Below, piece by piece: positions 36,837 through 46,020 of a stretch of 59,957 nt of DNA (the stretch's first letter is position 1; the number at the start of each line of letters is the position of its first letter). The DNA is from Streptomyces klenkii (GTDB lineage Bacteria; Actinomycetota; Actinomycetes; Streptomycetales; Streptomycetaceae). The position numbers and the translations under genes were made by a program. The DNA is taken from the NCBI RefSeq assembly GCF_003626645.1, contig NZ_RBAM01000022.1, positions 1 through 59,957 on the forward strand. The letters are read 5' to 3'. Below the pieces are notes generated by a model. That model was not told the DNA's origin. It was given only the letters and a program-made list of their open reading frames with translations, and ran no database searches.

Positions 36837-36898
36837 GTGGTGGGCCAAGTAACTTCACTGTAGCAGTTTCGTTGGCCCGACAACAATTGGTGGGACAA
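36837..36898. promoter_or_regulatory. Three MarR-type operator palindromes upstream of the ene reductase
   Basis: GTGGTGGGCCAA (36837-36848), TTGGCCCGACAA (36872-36883) and TTGGTGGGACAA (36887-36898). The first and third are followed by AGT or AGTA. They match the sites between nmrA and marR at 42123-42216, giving a shared consensus of TTGGYSSGMCAA type. Confidence 0.7.
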
Positions 36899-36946
36899 GT
36901 ACTCTTCGGTCGCGGCGGCCGGGGGCGCCGCCGGACCCCTCTAGCG

Positions 36947-38179
36947 CTACGCCTGCGCGGTGGAGGCGGCCGCGGGCTGCGGCTTCGCGGCCGGGGCGGC
37001 GGCGGGGCGGGCGGCCCGCATCGGCAGCAGGGCCAGCAGGACGACCGCGGCGAGGCCGGCGGCCGTCAGGAACCCCGTGGTCAGCGAGGTGGCCGCGATC
37101 AGCGGGCCGAAGACCAGGGGCGAGACGAACTGGCCGAGGAAGCTGAACGTGCCCGACAGGGAGGTGGCCTGGCCGCGCAGCTCGGCCGGCGCGCCCTCGC
37201 CGATGAGGACCGTCAGCGCCGGGAACGACATGCCCTGGCCCAGGCCGAAGAGGGCGGAGGCGACCAGCAGCAGCGCCGACTGCTCGACCGTGGCCAGCAG
37301 CACGAAGGCCAGCGCCCAGCAGGCGGCGGAGACCTTCAGCAGGGTCGCGTAGCCGAGGGCGCCGCGCAGCCGGGCGTAGACCAGCCCGACCAGGCTCATC
37401 AGCACCGTCATCACGACGTTGTACAGGGCGACCACGAAGGGCTCCGTGACGCCGAGGTCCGCCAGGCGCTGGGGCTGGAAGACGCCGAGCGCGTAGAGCA
37501 GCACGGACGCGGTGGCCTGCACGAGGTAGAAGCCGAGGAGGGCGGGGTTGGCGCGCAGGAGCTGCACGACGCCGCCGGAGCCGGCCGGGCGGGCGGTGCG
37601 GGCGCGCTCCGCCGGCAGGGCCCACAGCGTGGCGAGGCCGACCGGGATGCCGACGAGGTAGATGCCGAAGGGGGCGTGCCAGGAGACGCCGCCGAGGCCG
37701 CCGCCGATCAGCGGCCAGACCACGCCGCCGAGGCTGATGGCGGTGGCCCGCCAGCCCATCACCCGGTCGCGCTCGGGGCCTTGGTAGAAGGAGAGGAGCG
37801 CGACCGTGGTGCCGGCGAAGACGGCCGCCGCGCCGACGCCGAAGACGATGCGCGTGGCGATCAGCATCCAGTACGAGTCGGTCACGAGGCCGGCGCCGCC
37901 GGCGATGCCGTAGAGCACGAGGCCGCCCGCGAGCGGCAGGCGGATGCCGTGCCGGTCGATGAGCCAGCCGACGGCCGGGCTCGCGACGGCCAGGGACAGG
38001 CCGTGGGCGGTGAGGATCAGGCCGGCGGCGGTGCCGCTGACGCCGAGTTCACCGCGGATCACCTCGACGACGGGCATCAGGATCGCGCCGGCCATCACGG
38101 TGAGGGTCGAGGCGAGCAGGAGGACGGTCAGGACGGCCGGCCGCTGCGCGGCGGCCGGGGCCGGGACGGGTGAACTCAT
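36947..38179 (-). CDS. MFS transporter (12-helix type)
   Basis: 410 aa from ATG 38179, with about 12 membrane helices. The loop 2-3 motif is VGWLIDRHGIRLPLAGGLVL, a helix 5 antiporter-like region is present, and helices include AVLTVLLLASTLTVMAGAIL and GLAAVVLLALLPMRAARP. It resembles AraJ/CynX-type drug and metabolite exporters. Position next to tailoring oxygenase genes suggests product export or self-resistance. Confidence 0.87.
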   Translation of the reverse strand: MSSPVPAPAAAQRPAVLTVLLLASTLTVMAGAILMPVVEVIRGELGVSGTAAGLILTAHGLSLAVASPAVGWLIDRHGIRLPLAGGLVLYGIAGGAGLVTDSYWMLIATRIVFGVGAAAVFAGTTVALLSFYQGPERDRVMGWRATAISLGGVVWPLIGGGLGGVSWHAPFGIYLVGIPVGLATLWALPAERARTARPAGSGGVVQLLRANPALLGFYLVQATASVLLYALGVFQPQRLADLGVTEPFVVALYNVVMTVLMSLVGLVYARLRGALGYATLLKVSAACWALAFVLLATVEQSALLLVASALFGLGQGMSFPALTVLIGEGAPAELRGQATSLSGTFSFLGQFVSPLVFGPLIAATSLTTGFLTAAGLAAVVLLALLPMRAARPAAAPAAKPQPAAASTAQA

Positions 38180-38258
38180 CTGAATCCTCGGTGAGGTTGG
38201 CTTCGGGGGAGGCGCGGGGAGGAAGGGGTGCGGCCCCACCGGGCCGGGGGGCGTTCGG

Positions 38259-38843
38259 TCAGGCCGCGAAGGGGCGCTTCTCGCGGGCCTCGCGCAGGGA
38301 CTGCGCCCACCACACGAGCTGGTTGAGCATGTTCTTGGCCGCCAGGGCGATGCCCTCGGGGTCCTTCGGCCGGCCCTCGTCGTCGAACTGGTCCCAGACG
38401 TTGGCGAAGCTGACGCTGTCGCGCAGGGTCACCGCGTGGAGCTCCGAGAAGACCAGGCGCAGTTGCTCGACGGCGCGCAGCCCGGCCGAGCGGCCCCCGT
38501 AGCAGACGAAGGCGACGGGCTTGGCGTGCCACTGGTCCACGTGCCAGTCGATCGCGCTCTTGAGGACGGCCGGGTAGGCGTGGTTGTACTCGGCGGTGAT
38601 GACGACGAAGGCGTCGGCGGCCGCCAGGCGGGGCGAGATCCCCGCGAGCGCCTCGGTGGCCTCGGCGCTCGGCGGCCTGGTGACCAGGACCGGGAGGTTG
38701 GCCTCGGGGAGGCTGACGACGTCGATGTCGAACCCGCCGAACTTCCGGGCCTGCTCGACGAACCACTCGGCCACGGCGGGGCCGGTCCTGCTCTCGGGGC
38801 CGCTGCTGGTGAGCACGGCGAGGCGAATGCGCCCTTGCGACAT
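38259..38843 (-). CDS. NADPH-dependent FMN reductase
   Basis: 194 aa flavodoxin-like reductase (NADPH_dep_FMN_red family). Signatures: IRLAVLTSSGPESRTGPAVA, FVVITAEYNHAYPAVLKSAI and PVAFVCYGGRSAGLRAVEQL. It lies 32 bases downstream of the acyl-CoA-dehydrogenase-like hydroxylase gene and should supply that enzyme, and perhaps the ABM oxygenase, with reduced flavin. A close paralogue sits at 46021. Confidence 0.9.
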   Translation of the reverse strand: MSQGRIRLAVLTSSGPESRTGPAVAEWFVEQARKFGGFDIDVVSLPEANLPVLVTRPPSAEATEALAGISPRLAAADAFVVITAEYNHAYPAVLKSAIDWHVDQWHAKPVAFVCYGGRSAGLRAVEQLRLVFSELHAVTLRDSVSFANVWDQFDDEGRPKDPEGIALAAKNMLNQLVWWAQSLREAREKRPFAA

Positions 38844-38875
38844 GAGTGGCCTTTCGGAAGAGGGGCGGAAGGACG

Positions 38876-39958
38876 TCAGGCGGCGGCCGGCTGCGGCTCG
38901 CTCCAGCGCAGTGCGGCGGGCTCGAACTGGAGGCCGCCGTGGCTGGCCGCGCCGCGCACGTCGCGCCAGATCCGCTGGAGGGGGCTGCCCTCGGCCTGGG
39001 CGCGGGTGCCCGCGCCGCGGAAGAGCCGGTCGACGGCCCCGGCGAGGATCTCCACCGCGAGCGCGCAGTCGCGCGAGCCGCGGGCGGCTTCCTCAGCGGT
39101 GACGCCGCCGCGGTCGGCGGTCGCGGCGGCGCGCAGCAGCAGCAGCTCGGCCGCGTCGATCTCACCGCCGGACCGGGCGACGGCGACCCGGGCGGAGTCC
39201 TTGGCCTTGCCGGCAGCCAGCGGGGCCGAGGCGACCGCGAGCGCGGCGCGGGCGGCGCCGAGGATGGGGGCGGCGAAGGTGAGGCCGTTGATCGCGAACA
39301 GCGGGGCCGTGTACAGCGCTTCGCCCGAGGGGTGGTTCCCGGCGAACAGGTCGGCGGAGAGGAAGGAGCGGTGGGCCGGGACGAAGGCGCGCTCGATGGT
39401 GAGCGCGTGGCTGCCGGTGGCGCGCATGCCCAGGGTGAACCAGGTGTCCTCGAAGGTGTAGTCCGCGCGCGGGACGGCGAAGAAGCGGGCCTCGCCGCCG
39501 GCCGTGGTGGCCATCAGCAGCGCCCACTCGGAGAACTCCACGCCGCTGACGAAGCTCCAGGTGCCCGACAGCTCCCAGCCGCCGTCGGCGGGCTGGGCGA
39601 CGACCTGCGAGACCAGGCCGGCCACCAGGCGGGTGTCCGGGCCCTCCGCCCAGATGTCGGCCCGGCCCTCGGCCGGCAGGAAGCCCGCGAAGCGACCGGT
39701 GTTCGCCATCAGCGAGCCGACCCAGGCGGCGGAGGCGCACTCCTCGGCCACGGCGGCGACAGCCCGGGTGACCTCGGCGAAGGAGACGGGCGCGCCGCCG
39801 AATTCCGCGGGCGTGAAGGCGCGGCTGAAGCCGGCGCCGGTGAGCGCGTCGACCACCTCGGGGCGCAGCCGGCGGCCGGTGTCGGCTTCGACGGCGCCTT
39901 CCCCGGCGGCCTGGGCGGCCTTTGCGGCGGCGGTGAGCAGCTCGGTCTGGGTGGGCAT
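38876..39958 (-). CDS. Acyl-CoA-dehydrogenase-fold flavin-dependent hydroxylase (ActVA-ORF5-like)
   Basis: 360 aa from ATG 39958. The fold is acyl-CoA dehydrogenase/HpaB-like: FSRAFTPAEFGGAPVSFAEV, WELSGTWSFVSGVEFSEWAL, DTWFTLGMRATGSHALTIER, and a C-terminal helical domain ending SHGGLQFEPAALRW. The general base Glu of true dehydrogenases is not evident, and such proteins in aromatic polyketide clusters act as the oxygenase half of two-component monooxygenases using FMNH2. The FMN reductase gene follows directly. It probably hydroxylates the aromatic polyketide. Confidence 0.8.
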   Translation of the reverse strand: MPTQTELLTAAAKAAQAAGEGAVEADTGRRLRPEVVDALTGAGFSRAFTPAEFGGAPVSFAEVTRAVAAVAEECASAAWVGSLMANTGRFAGFLPAEGRADIWAEGPDTRLVAGLVSQVVAQPADGGWELSGTWSFVSGVEFSEWALLMATTAGGEARFFAVPRADYTFEDTWFTLGMRATGSHALTIERAFVPAHRSFLSADLFAGNHPSGEALYTAPLFAINGLTFAAPILGAARAALAVASAPLAAGKAKDSARVAVARSGGEIDAAELLLLRAAATADRGGVTAEEAARGSRDCALAVEILAGAVDRLFRGAGTRAQAEGSPLQRIWRDVRGAASHGGLQFEPAALRWSEPQPAAA

Positions 39959-40175
39959 CGTGGTGTTACCTCCGTGAGTGGTGTGCTGCGTGCTCCCGCG
40001 CGGGCCCGGCGGCGCGACGGACGGGCACCCGTCCGGCAATTGAGGCCGCGGCAATTCGAAATACTGCGGTGAACGCTACTGATGAGCTTCTTCGACGCGG
40101 CTTTCGGTTTCAAGCGGGTGCGCGTCAGATCTCCGTGAACTCTTCGTCACGCATCGGTGAGCGGAAATCCACGGC

Positions 40176-41003
40176 CTATTCGGGGGTCCGCGCGGGCCGT
40201 TCGGCACCGGGCGCGGCCAGGCTCCAGGCGAGGCGGTAGCGGGGGCAGCCGACGCCCCGGACGCCGGGCGTCGCGCGCGTGGTGGCGCCGGCTTCCTGGA
40301 GGGTGGCGCTGTGCAGGGAGCGCTCGTGGAGCTCCTCGGAGGTCCACTCGGCGTAGTTGAGGATGCGGGTGCCGCAGGTGCTGAAGTGGAAGTGGGCGGC
40401 CACCAGTCCGGGCAGCGGCCGGGCGAGCGGGCCGGCGAGGAGCGTGTCGATGATGGTGCGCTGCCGCTCGGGGCCGTCGACGTCGAAGAGCGGGGTGGCG
40501 ATGCAGGCGGGGACGGCGGTGCTGCTGCGGCCGGGGCCGATGGTGCGGTAGCGGCGGAAGACCAGCGGCTCGGAGCGTGCGAGGTCGTCGTCGCTCTCCC
40601 CCACTCCCCGGATCATCACCGGGCCGTGTGCGGCGGCGTGCCGCAGGCTCGCGCCCCGGTGCGTCCACTGGGCGTAGGCCATGACGGCGGCGCCGTCGGT
40701 GCCGGTGTAGAAGCTGAAGGAGAGCAGGCCGTCGGGCCAGGGCAGGGCCCGGCGGGCGGCGAGGGTGGCCCGCGCGGCGGCCCGCTGGGCCTGCGGGGAG
40801 CCGGCGTGGCGGGTGCTGACCAGCGCCACGCCGGCATCGGGGCGGGTGATGTCGGGGAATTCCCCGAGGGATTCGGTACCGAGTTCGGCGTTGAATTCAG
40901 CGCCGAGTTCGGTACCGAGTTCGCTGCCGGGTTCGCCACGGTATTCGCCGCCGCCCGGGAATTCGGCGGCATTTACGGTACGGGCTTCAGTACGGGGCGC
41001 CAT
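40176..41003 (-). CDS. Two-domain ABM oxygenase, AlpJ/JadG/GilOII-like
   Basis: 275 aa. After a repetitive Gly-Glu-Leu-Thr leader (residues 20-50) there are two antibiotic-biosynthesis-monooxygenase ferredoxin-like domains, one around LLSFSFYTGTDGAAVMAYAQ with WTHRGASLRHAAAHGP and one around LPGLVAAHFHFSTCGTRILN with YAEWTSEELHERSL. Length and two-domain build fit the AlpJ/JadG/GilOII enzymes, which open ring B of dehydrorabelomycin with reduced flavin in kinamycin, jadomycin and gilvocarcin pathways. Another possibility is a generic anthrone-type oxygenase. A terminator upstream means it has its own promoter. Confidence 0.68.
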   Translation of the reverse strand: MAPRTEARTVNAAEFPGGGEYRGEPGSELGTELGAEFNAELGTESLGEFPDITRPDAGVALVSTRHAGSPQAQRAAARATLAARRALPWPDGLLSFSFYTGTDGAAVMAYAQWTHRGASLRHAAAHGPVMIRGVGESDDDLARSEPLVFRRYRTIGPGRSSTAVPACIATPLFDVDGPERQRTIIDTLLAGPLARPLPGLVAAHFHFSTCGTRILNYAEWTSEELHERSLHSATLQEAGATTRATPGVRGVGCPRYRLAWSLAAPGAERPARTPE

Positions 41004-41036
41004 GCGGGTCTCCAGTTCTGCGGCCGGGAAATAAAC

Positions 41037-41083
41037 AGGCCGGCCGCCGCGCCCCCGGGGGATCGGGGCGCGGCGGCCGGCCT
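41037..41083 (-). terminator. Strong hairpin between nmrA and the ABM oxygenase
   Basis: Perfect 19-bp GC-rich inverted repeat with a 9-base loop, about 90 bases past the nmrA stop and 33 bases ahead of the ABM oxygenase start. It should end the nmrA transcript. Confidence 0.87.
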
Positions 41084-41173
41084 GGGATCAGGAAGGGAAG
41101 GTGAATTCCCCGGCGATGCTGCGTGCGGTGCTGCCTGCGGTGCTCGTTCGTCGTCGCCGTCGGGCGGCGGGCG

Positions 41174-42043
41174 CTACTTCGCGGGGGCGGTCCAGTTCTC
41201 CGCCACCCACCGCTCCAGGGTGATGAGGTCCGGGTGGCTCGCGCGCAGGGCGGGCAGGTCCGCGATGTAGCCGTGGTCGTTGAACCAGCCGAACATGATC
41301 GCGGCCTCCTCGCTGAAGGCGCGCAGCGCCTCGGCGGGCTGGGAGACGAAGCGGACGGGCTCGCCGGCGGCGCGGGCGAAGACCTCGGCCATCTGCGGTC
41401 CGGTGAGGGCGTCACCGGCGATCTCCAGCTGCTTGCCGGTGAACTCGGCGGCGTTGTCGAAGGCGTCGGCGGCGAAGACGCCGATGTCGTCGGTGGCGAT
41501 CATCTGGAGGACGGTCCCGGGCTCCAGCGCCAGGGTGAGGACGAGCTCGCCGTCGACGCGGGCCGGGCCGATGCCGGCGAAGTTGGACAGGAACATGGTG
41601 GGGCGCAGGACGGTGGCGGGCAGGCCGAGGGCGGCGATGTGCCGCTCGATCTCGCCCTTGCTCTCGAAGTGCTCGACGCCGCTGCTGCGCTCCGCGCCGC
41701 CCACCGAGCCGTAGACGAAGTGGGTGACGCCCGCACGGTGGGCGGCGTCGGCGACGGCCTTGCCCTGGCGGATCTCGCCCGCCGAGCCGTCGGGGCCCTC
41801 GAAGGTCTGCACGCTGTAGACGCCGTGGGCGCCGGCGAGCGCGGCGTCGAGGGAGGCGGCGTCCTCCATGTCGCCCTTGACCAGCTCGGCGCCGGCCGCG
41901 GCCAGGGCCCGGGCGCCGGCGGACTGCGGGTCGCGGACCACGGCGCGCACCGTGCGGCCGCGGCGCAGCAGCTCGCGGGCCACCGCCCCGCCCTGCCGGC
42001 CCGTACCGCCGAAGACCACGATCACTTCCTCGCGTGCAGACAC
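41174..42043 (-). CDS. NmrA-family NAD(P)-binding protein
   Basis: About 289 aa, atypical SDR. The Rossmann start is VIVVFGGTGRQGGAVARELL, with NADP-type R-x-R context after strand 2 (VRAVVRDPQSAGARAL). Further family marks are VTHFVYGSVGGAERSSGVEH and FESKGEIERHIAALGLPATV. NmrA proteins sense NADP or reduce quinone-like substrates. I took GTG 42043 as the start, with GAAAGG 11 bases upstream; GTG 42052 is too close to it. Divergent from marR across shared palindromes, so likely MarR-controlled and a quinone or stress reductase. Confidence 0.85.
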   Translation of the reverse strand: MSAREEVIVVFGGTGRQGGAVARELLRRGRTVRAVVRDPQSAGARALAAAGAELVKGDMEDAASLDAALAGAHGVYSVQTFEGPDGSAGEIRQGKAVADAAHRAGVTHFVYGSVGGAERSSGVEHFESKGEIERHIAALGLPATVLRPTMFLSNFAGIGPARVDGELVLTLALEPGTVLQMIATDDIGVFAADAFDNAAEFTGKQLEIAGDALTGPQMAEVFARAAGEPVRFVSQPAEALRAFSEEAAIMFGWFNDHGYIADLPALRASHPDLITLERWVAENWTAPAK

Positions 42044-42122
42044 CGCACACACAACCTTTCGGACGAACGACAACGAACGAACAACGGGAACGAACAACGA
42101 ACGACAGCGCCGCGCAATTTGC

Positions 42123-42216
42123 TTGGCGGGACAACAGTATTACTTGGCGGGCCACATGTCTACGGAGTCAGGCGGTGGATTTTCCGCACCCGCCTCCGGT
42201 AACCTTGGCCCGCCAA
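42123..42216. promoter_or_regulatory. MarR-type operator palindromes between nmrA and marR
   Basis: TTGGCGGGACAA (42123-42134), TTGGCGGGCCA (42144-42154) and TTGGCCCGCCAA (42205-42216, a near-perfect palindrome). The 42052-42160 stretch is unusually AT-rich and repetitive (AACGAACGA units), as expected of a promoter region. The same motifs precede the ene-reductase gene. Confidence 0.72.
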
Positions 42217-42245
42217 ATAAACCGGGGGGCCGTGAAGGGACATCC

Positions 42246-42695
42246 ATGAAGGAGTACGGCGAGGTAAGCCACCTGGTCACCCGGGTCGCCCGCGCACACT
42301 GGGCGGCCGCGTCGTCGCTGCTCCAGCAGTGCGGCCTCTACCCGGGCCAGGAGCTGCTGCTGATGCGGCTGTGGGAGAGCGACCACCAGTCGCAGACGAG
42401 CCTGGCCAAGGCCCTGCGGCTCGACCCCTCCACCGTCACCCGGACCGTGCAGCGCCTGGAGCAGCAGGGGCTGCTCACCCGCCGCCCCTCCCCCACCGAC
42501 CGGCGCGCCGTGGTGGTCTCCCTGACCCCCGAGGGCCGTGAGCTGCGCGGCAAGGTGGAGGAGTCCTGGGCGGAGCTGGAGGCGCTGACGACGAAGGGGA
42601 TGTCCGAGCGCCAGCGCACGGAGACCCTGCGGACGCTGCGCCGCATCGAGCAGAACCTGTGCGCGGCGGCGGACGGCCCCGGCAAGCAGGCCTAG
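42246..42695 (+). CDS. MarR-family transcriptional regulator
   Basis: 149 aa winged-helix protein: LYPGQELLLMRLWESDHQSQ, TSLAKALRLDPSTVTRTVQR, LEQQGLLTRRPSPTDRRAVV, VSLTPEGRELRGKVEESW. The Asp-Arg in the wing (T-D-R-R-A) is the family signature. It is likely an autorepressor that also controls nmrA and the ene reductase through the shared palindromes, with a quinone or aromatic polyketide as effector. The stop overlaps the end of the convergent carboxylase epsilon gene by 4 bases. It is the only plus-strand regulator inside the cluster. Confidence 0.92.
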   Translation: MKEYGEVSHLVTRVARAHWAAASSLLQQCGLYPGQELLLMRLWESDHQSQTSLAKALRLDPSTVTRTVQRLEQQGLLTRRPSPTDRRAVVVSLTPEGRELRGKVEESWAELEALTTKGMSERQRTETLRTLRRIEQNLCAAADGPGKQA

Positions 42696-42949
42696 GCGGC
42701 GCGCCAGCTGCGCGGCCCGGGAGCGCGGGGGCTGCGCTCGGGCCGGCGCCACAGGGCGGTGGCCCGGTGGTGGCGGGCCAGGTCGTCGGGGTCGGCGCCG
42801 GCGGCGCCGCGGGCCAGGAGGACGGCCGTCAGGGCGGCCAGCTCCTCCGGCCCCGCCTCGCCCTTCTCGACGCGCAGGAAGAGCTCGGCGGTCACCGGGG
42901 CTTCGTGCGGCACGGGGACTCCTTCCGTCATGGGGGCTCCTTCCGTCAC
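42692..42949 (-). CDS. accE: Acyl-CoA carboxylase epsilon subunit
   Basis: 85 aa small subunit that stabilises actinobacterial acyl-CoA carboxylases. The core is ELFLRVEKGEAGPEELAALT, with AVLLARGAA after it, and W-R-R-P-E-R-S and S-W-R-A-A near the end. I chose GTG 42949, which has GGAGGAG at good spacing and lies 14 bases from the beta subunit stop; an ATG at 42931 is in frame. The leader contains a duplicated T-E-G-x-P unit. It is co-transcribed with the beta subunit. Confidence 0.87.
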   Translation of the reverse strand: MTEGAPMTEGVPVPHEAPVTAELFLRVEKGEAGPEELAALTAVLLARGAAGADPDDLARHHRATALWRRPERSPRAPGPRSWRAA

Positions 42950-42963
42950 CGGAACTCCTCCGG

Positions 42964-44562
<1,599 letters not shown>

Positions 44563-44638
44563 GGGTGTGTCTCACTCTCCGATGAAAGGTCGCTTCTTCA
44601 CGTGCCGGCCGCCCCGGCCGGGCTGTTGTGCGCGGCTC

Positions 44639-45433
44639 CTAGGCGGGGACCGGGGTCCGGCCGGCGCCCGCGCGCACCGCTTCGGCGCGGAGGACCTCGG
44701 CGCGGAGGGCTTCGGTGCCTCCGGCGAAGAGGGCGCCGTCGGGCAGCAGGCGCAGCCGGCTCGCGGTGGGCGGGCCGCCCTTCAGCGCGACGGCGCCGTT
44801 GTGGCGGGGCCCGCAGGGAAGGTCGAGGACGGTCCAGCCGGACGGCCTGCGGGCGGGGTCGGCGCCGAGGTAGTCCAGGGAGGGGCCGCGGCTCAGGCCG
44901 GTGCCGATGCCCTTGAGGAAGGCCTCCTTGCGGGTCCACAGGCGGCCGAAGGCCTCCTGCCGCTCCCCGGGGTCCAGGGCGCCGAGCTCCTGCTGCTCGC
45001 CCGGGTGGAGGGCGGGGGTGCAGGCGTCGACGGTCGAGGGCCTGGGCAGCCGTTCGACGTCCACGCCCACCGGCCGGTCCGCGACTCCCACCAGGGCCAT
45101 GCCGTGGCTGTGCGAGAGGGAGAAGTGCAGGCGCGGCTGGTGGGGCGTGGCCACGGCGGGGCGGCCGTGGGGCTCGCCGCACCCGGGGCAGGGTTCGCGC
45201 AGGAAGGTCACCTGCGGCGGCGGGATGTCGAGGTGGACGCCGAGCAGGCGGCGCAGGGCGATGTGCGCGGCCGCGTAGGTGAGGCCGTCGGTGGGGCGGA
45301 TGAACGAGGCCGCCCGCTTGCGCTCGGCGGCGTCCAGGTCGGTCAGGTCCAGCCGGTCCTCCGAGCCGTTCGCGGGGCGGCGGACCAGCCACAGGTCGAG
45401 CGCTCCCGCCCGGAGGGCGGGGCCGCCGGTCAT
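44639..45433 (-). CDS. Sfp-type 4'-phosphopantetheinyl transferase
   Basis: 264 aa. It activates carrier proteins by adding phosphopantetheine to Ser. Signatures: RPRLHFSLSHSHGMALVGVA, P-V-G-V-D-V-E-R-L (Mg ligands) and FGRLWTRKEAFLKGIGTGL (W-x-x-K-E-A). A conserved Cys pair CPGCGEPHGRP is in the linker. JadM plays this part in jadomycin. The start overlaps the stop of the acidic carrier protein by 4 bases, tying the two together. A tail of Ala/Glu/Arg repeats (ALRAEVLRAEAVRAGAG) ends it. Confidence 0.92.
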   Translation of the reverse strand: MTGGPALRAGALDLWLVRRPANGSEDRLDLTDLDAAERKRAASFIRPTDGLTYAAAHIALRRLLGVHLDIPPPQVTFLREPCPGCGEPHGRPAVATPHQPRLHFSLSHSHGMALVGVADRPVGVDVERLPRPSTVDACTPALHPGEQQELGALDPGERQEAFGRLWTRKEAFLKGIGTGLSRGPSLDYLGADPARRPSGWTVLDLPCGPRHNGAVALKGGPPTASRLRLLPDGALFAGGTEALRAEVLRAEAVRAGAGRTPVPA

Positions 45434-45981
45434 GCGGCGCCCGCGGGCGCCTGCGGGGGCAGGGGGCGGTGGGCGGCCCGGCGGTGCGCGTTGTCCTCGT
45501 CGTCGCCGAGCTGGCCGGCCAGGCAGTCGATGAGTTCGGCGGCGCTGTTGGCGCGCAGCAGGCGCTGGAGGTCCACCTCCACCTTCAGGGCGTCCTCCAT
45601 GCGGCGTTGCAGCTCCAGCCCCATGATGGAGCCGACGCCCAGGCTGTTCATGGGCCGGCCGGTGGTGTCGATGGTGTGCGGCGGGACGCGCAGCGCGCGG
45701 CCGAGCTCCTGGCGGACGTAGGTCTCCAGGAGCTCGCGGCGCTTGGCGAGCCCGGTGACGGCGAGGAGACGCAGGTCGGGCGGGATCACCTCGGGGGCGC
45801 CGTCCACCGTGCCGTCGGGCCCGGCGAGGTCGTCGAAGCCCGCGAAGTCGCCGTCGTCGAAGAAGCCGTCGCCGAGGCCGTCGCCGGGAGCGATGTCGAA
45901 GGCGCTCAGGTCGAGGGCGTCGAGGGCGTCGAGGCCGAGGGTGTCGAGGTCCCACTGCAAGGGGACGTCCTGGATGCTCAT
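45430..45981 (-). CDS. Stand-alone carrier protein with acidic N-terminal extension
   Basis: 183 aa. The C-terminal 100 residues form a carrier-protein domain of the modular PKS/NRPS kind: LLETYVRQELGRALRVPPHT, then MNSLGVGSIMGLELQRRMED with the attachment Ser near residue 118, and LLRANSAAELIDCLAGQL. Residues 8-60 are a highly acidic Asp-Leu-Gly segment (WDLDTLGLDALDALDLSAFD, then D-G repeats) with no family match that I know. It is coupled to the PPTase gene. It differs from the type II ACP at 52600, so a starter unit, an amino acid or an acyl tailoring group may be carried. Upstream GTG 46017 is an alternative start. Confidence 0.8.
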   Translation of the reverse strand: MSIQDVPLQWDLDTLGLDALDALDLSAFDIAPGDGLGDGFFDDGDFAGFDDLAGPDGTVDGAPEVIPPDLRLLAVTGLAKRRELLETYVRQELGRALRVPPHTIDTTGRPMNSLGVGSIMGLELQRRMEDALKVEVDLQRLLRANSAAELIDCLAGQLGDDEDNAHRRAAHRPLPPQAPAGAA

Positions 45982-46020
45982 GGGCTCCCCGGGGGCGGTG
46001 AGAGGGTGGGCGGACACGGC

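Noticed and set aside
42731..42963. Duplicated GGAAGGAG units as a slippage locus upstream of accE
   Set aside because: Only two imperfect copies in coding or near-coding sequence; too weak to call a repeat locus.
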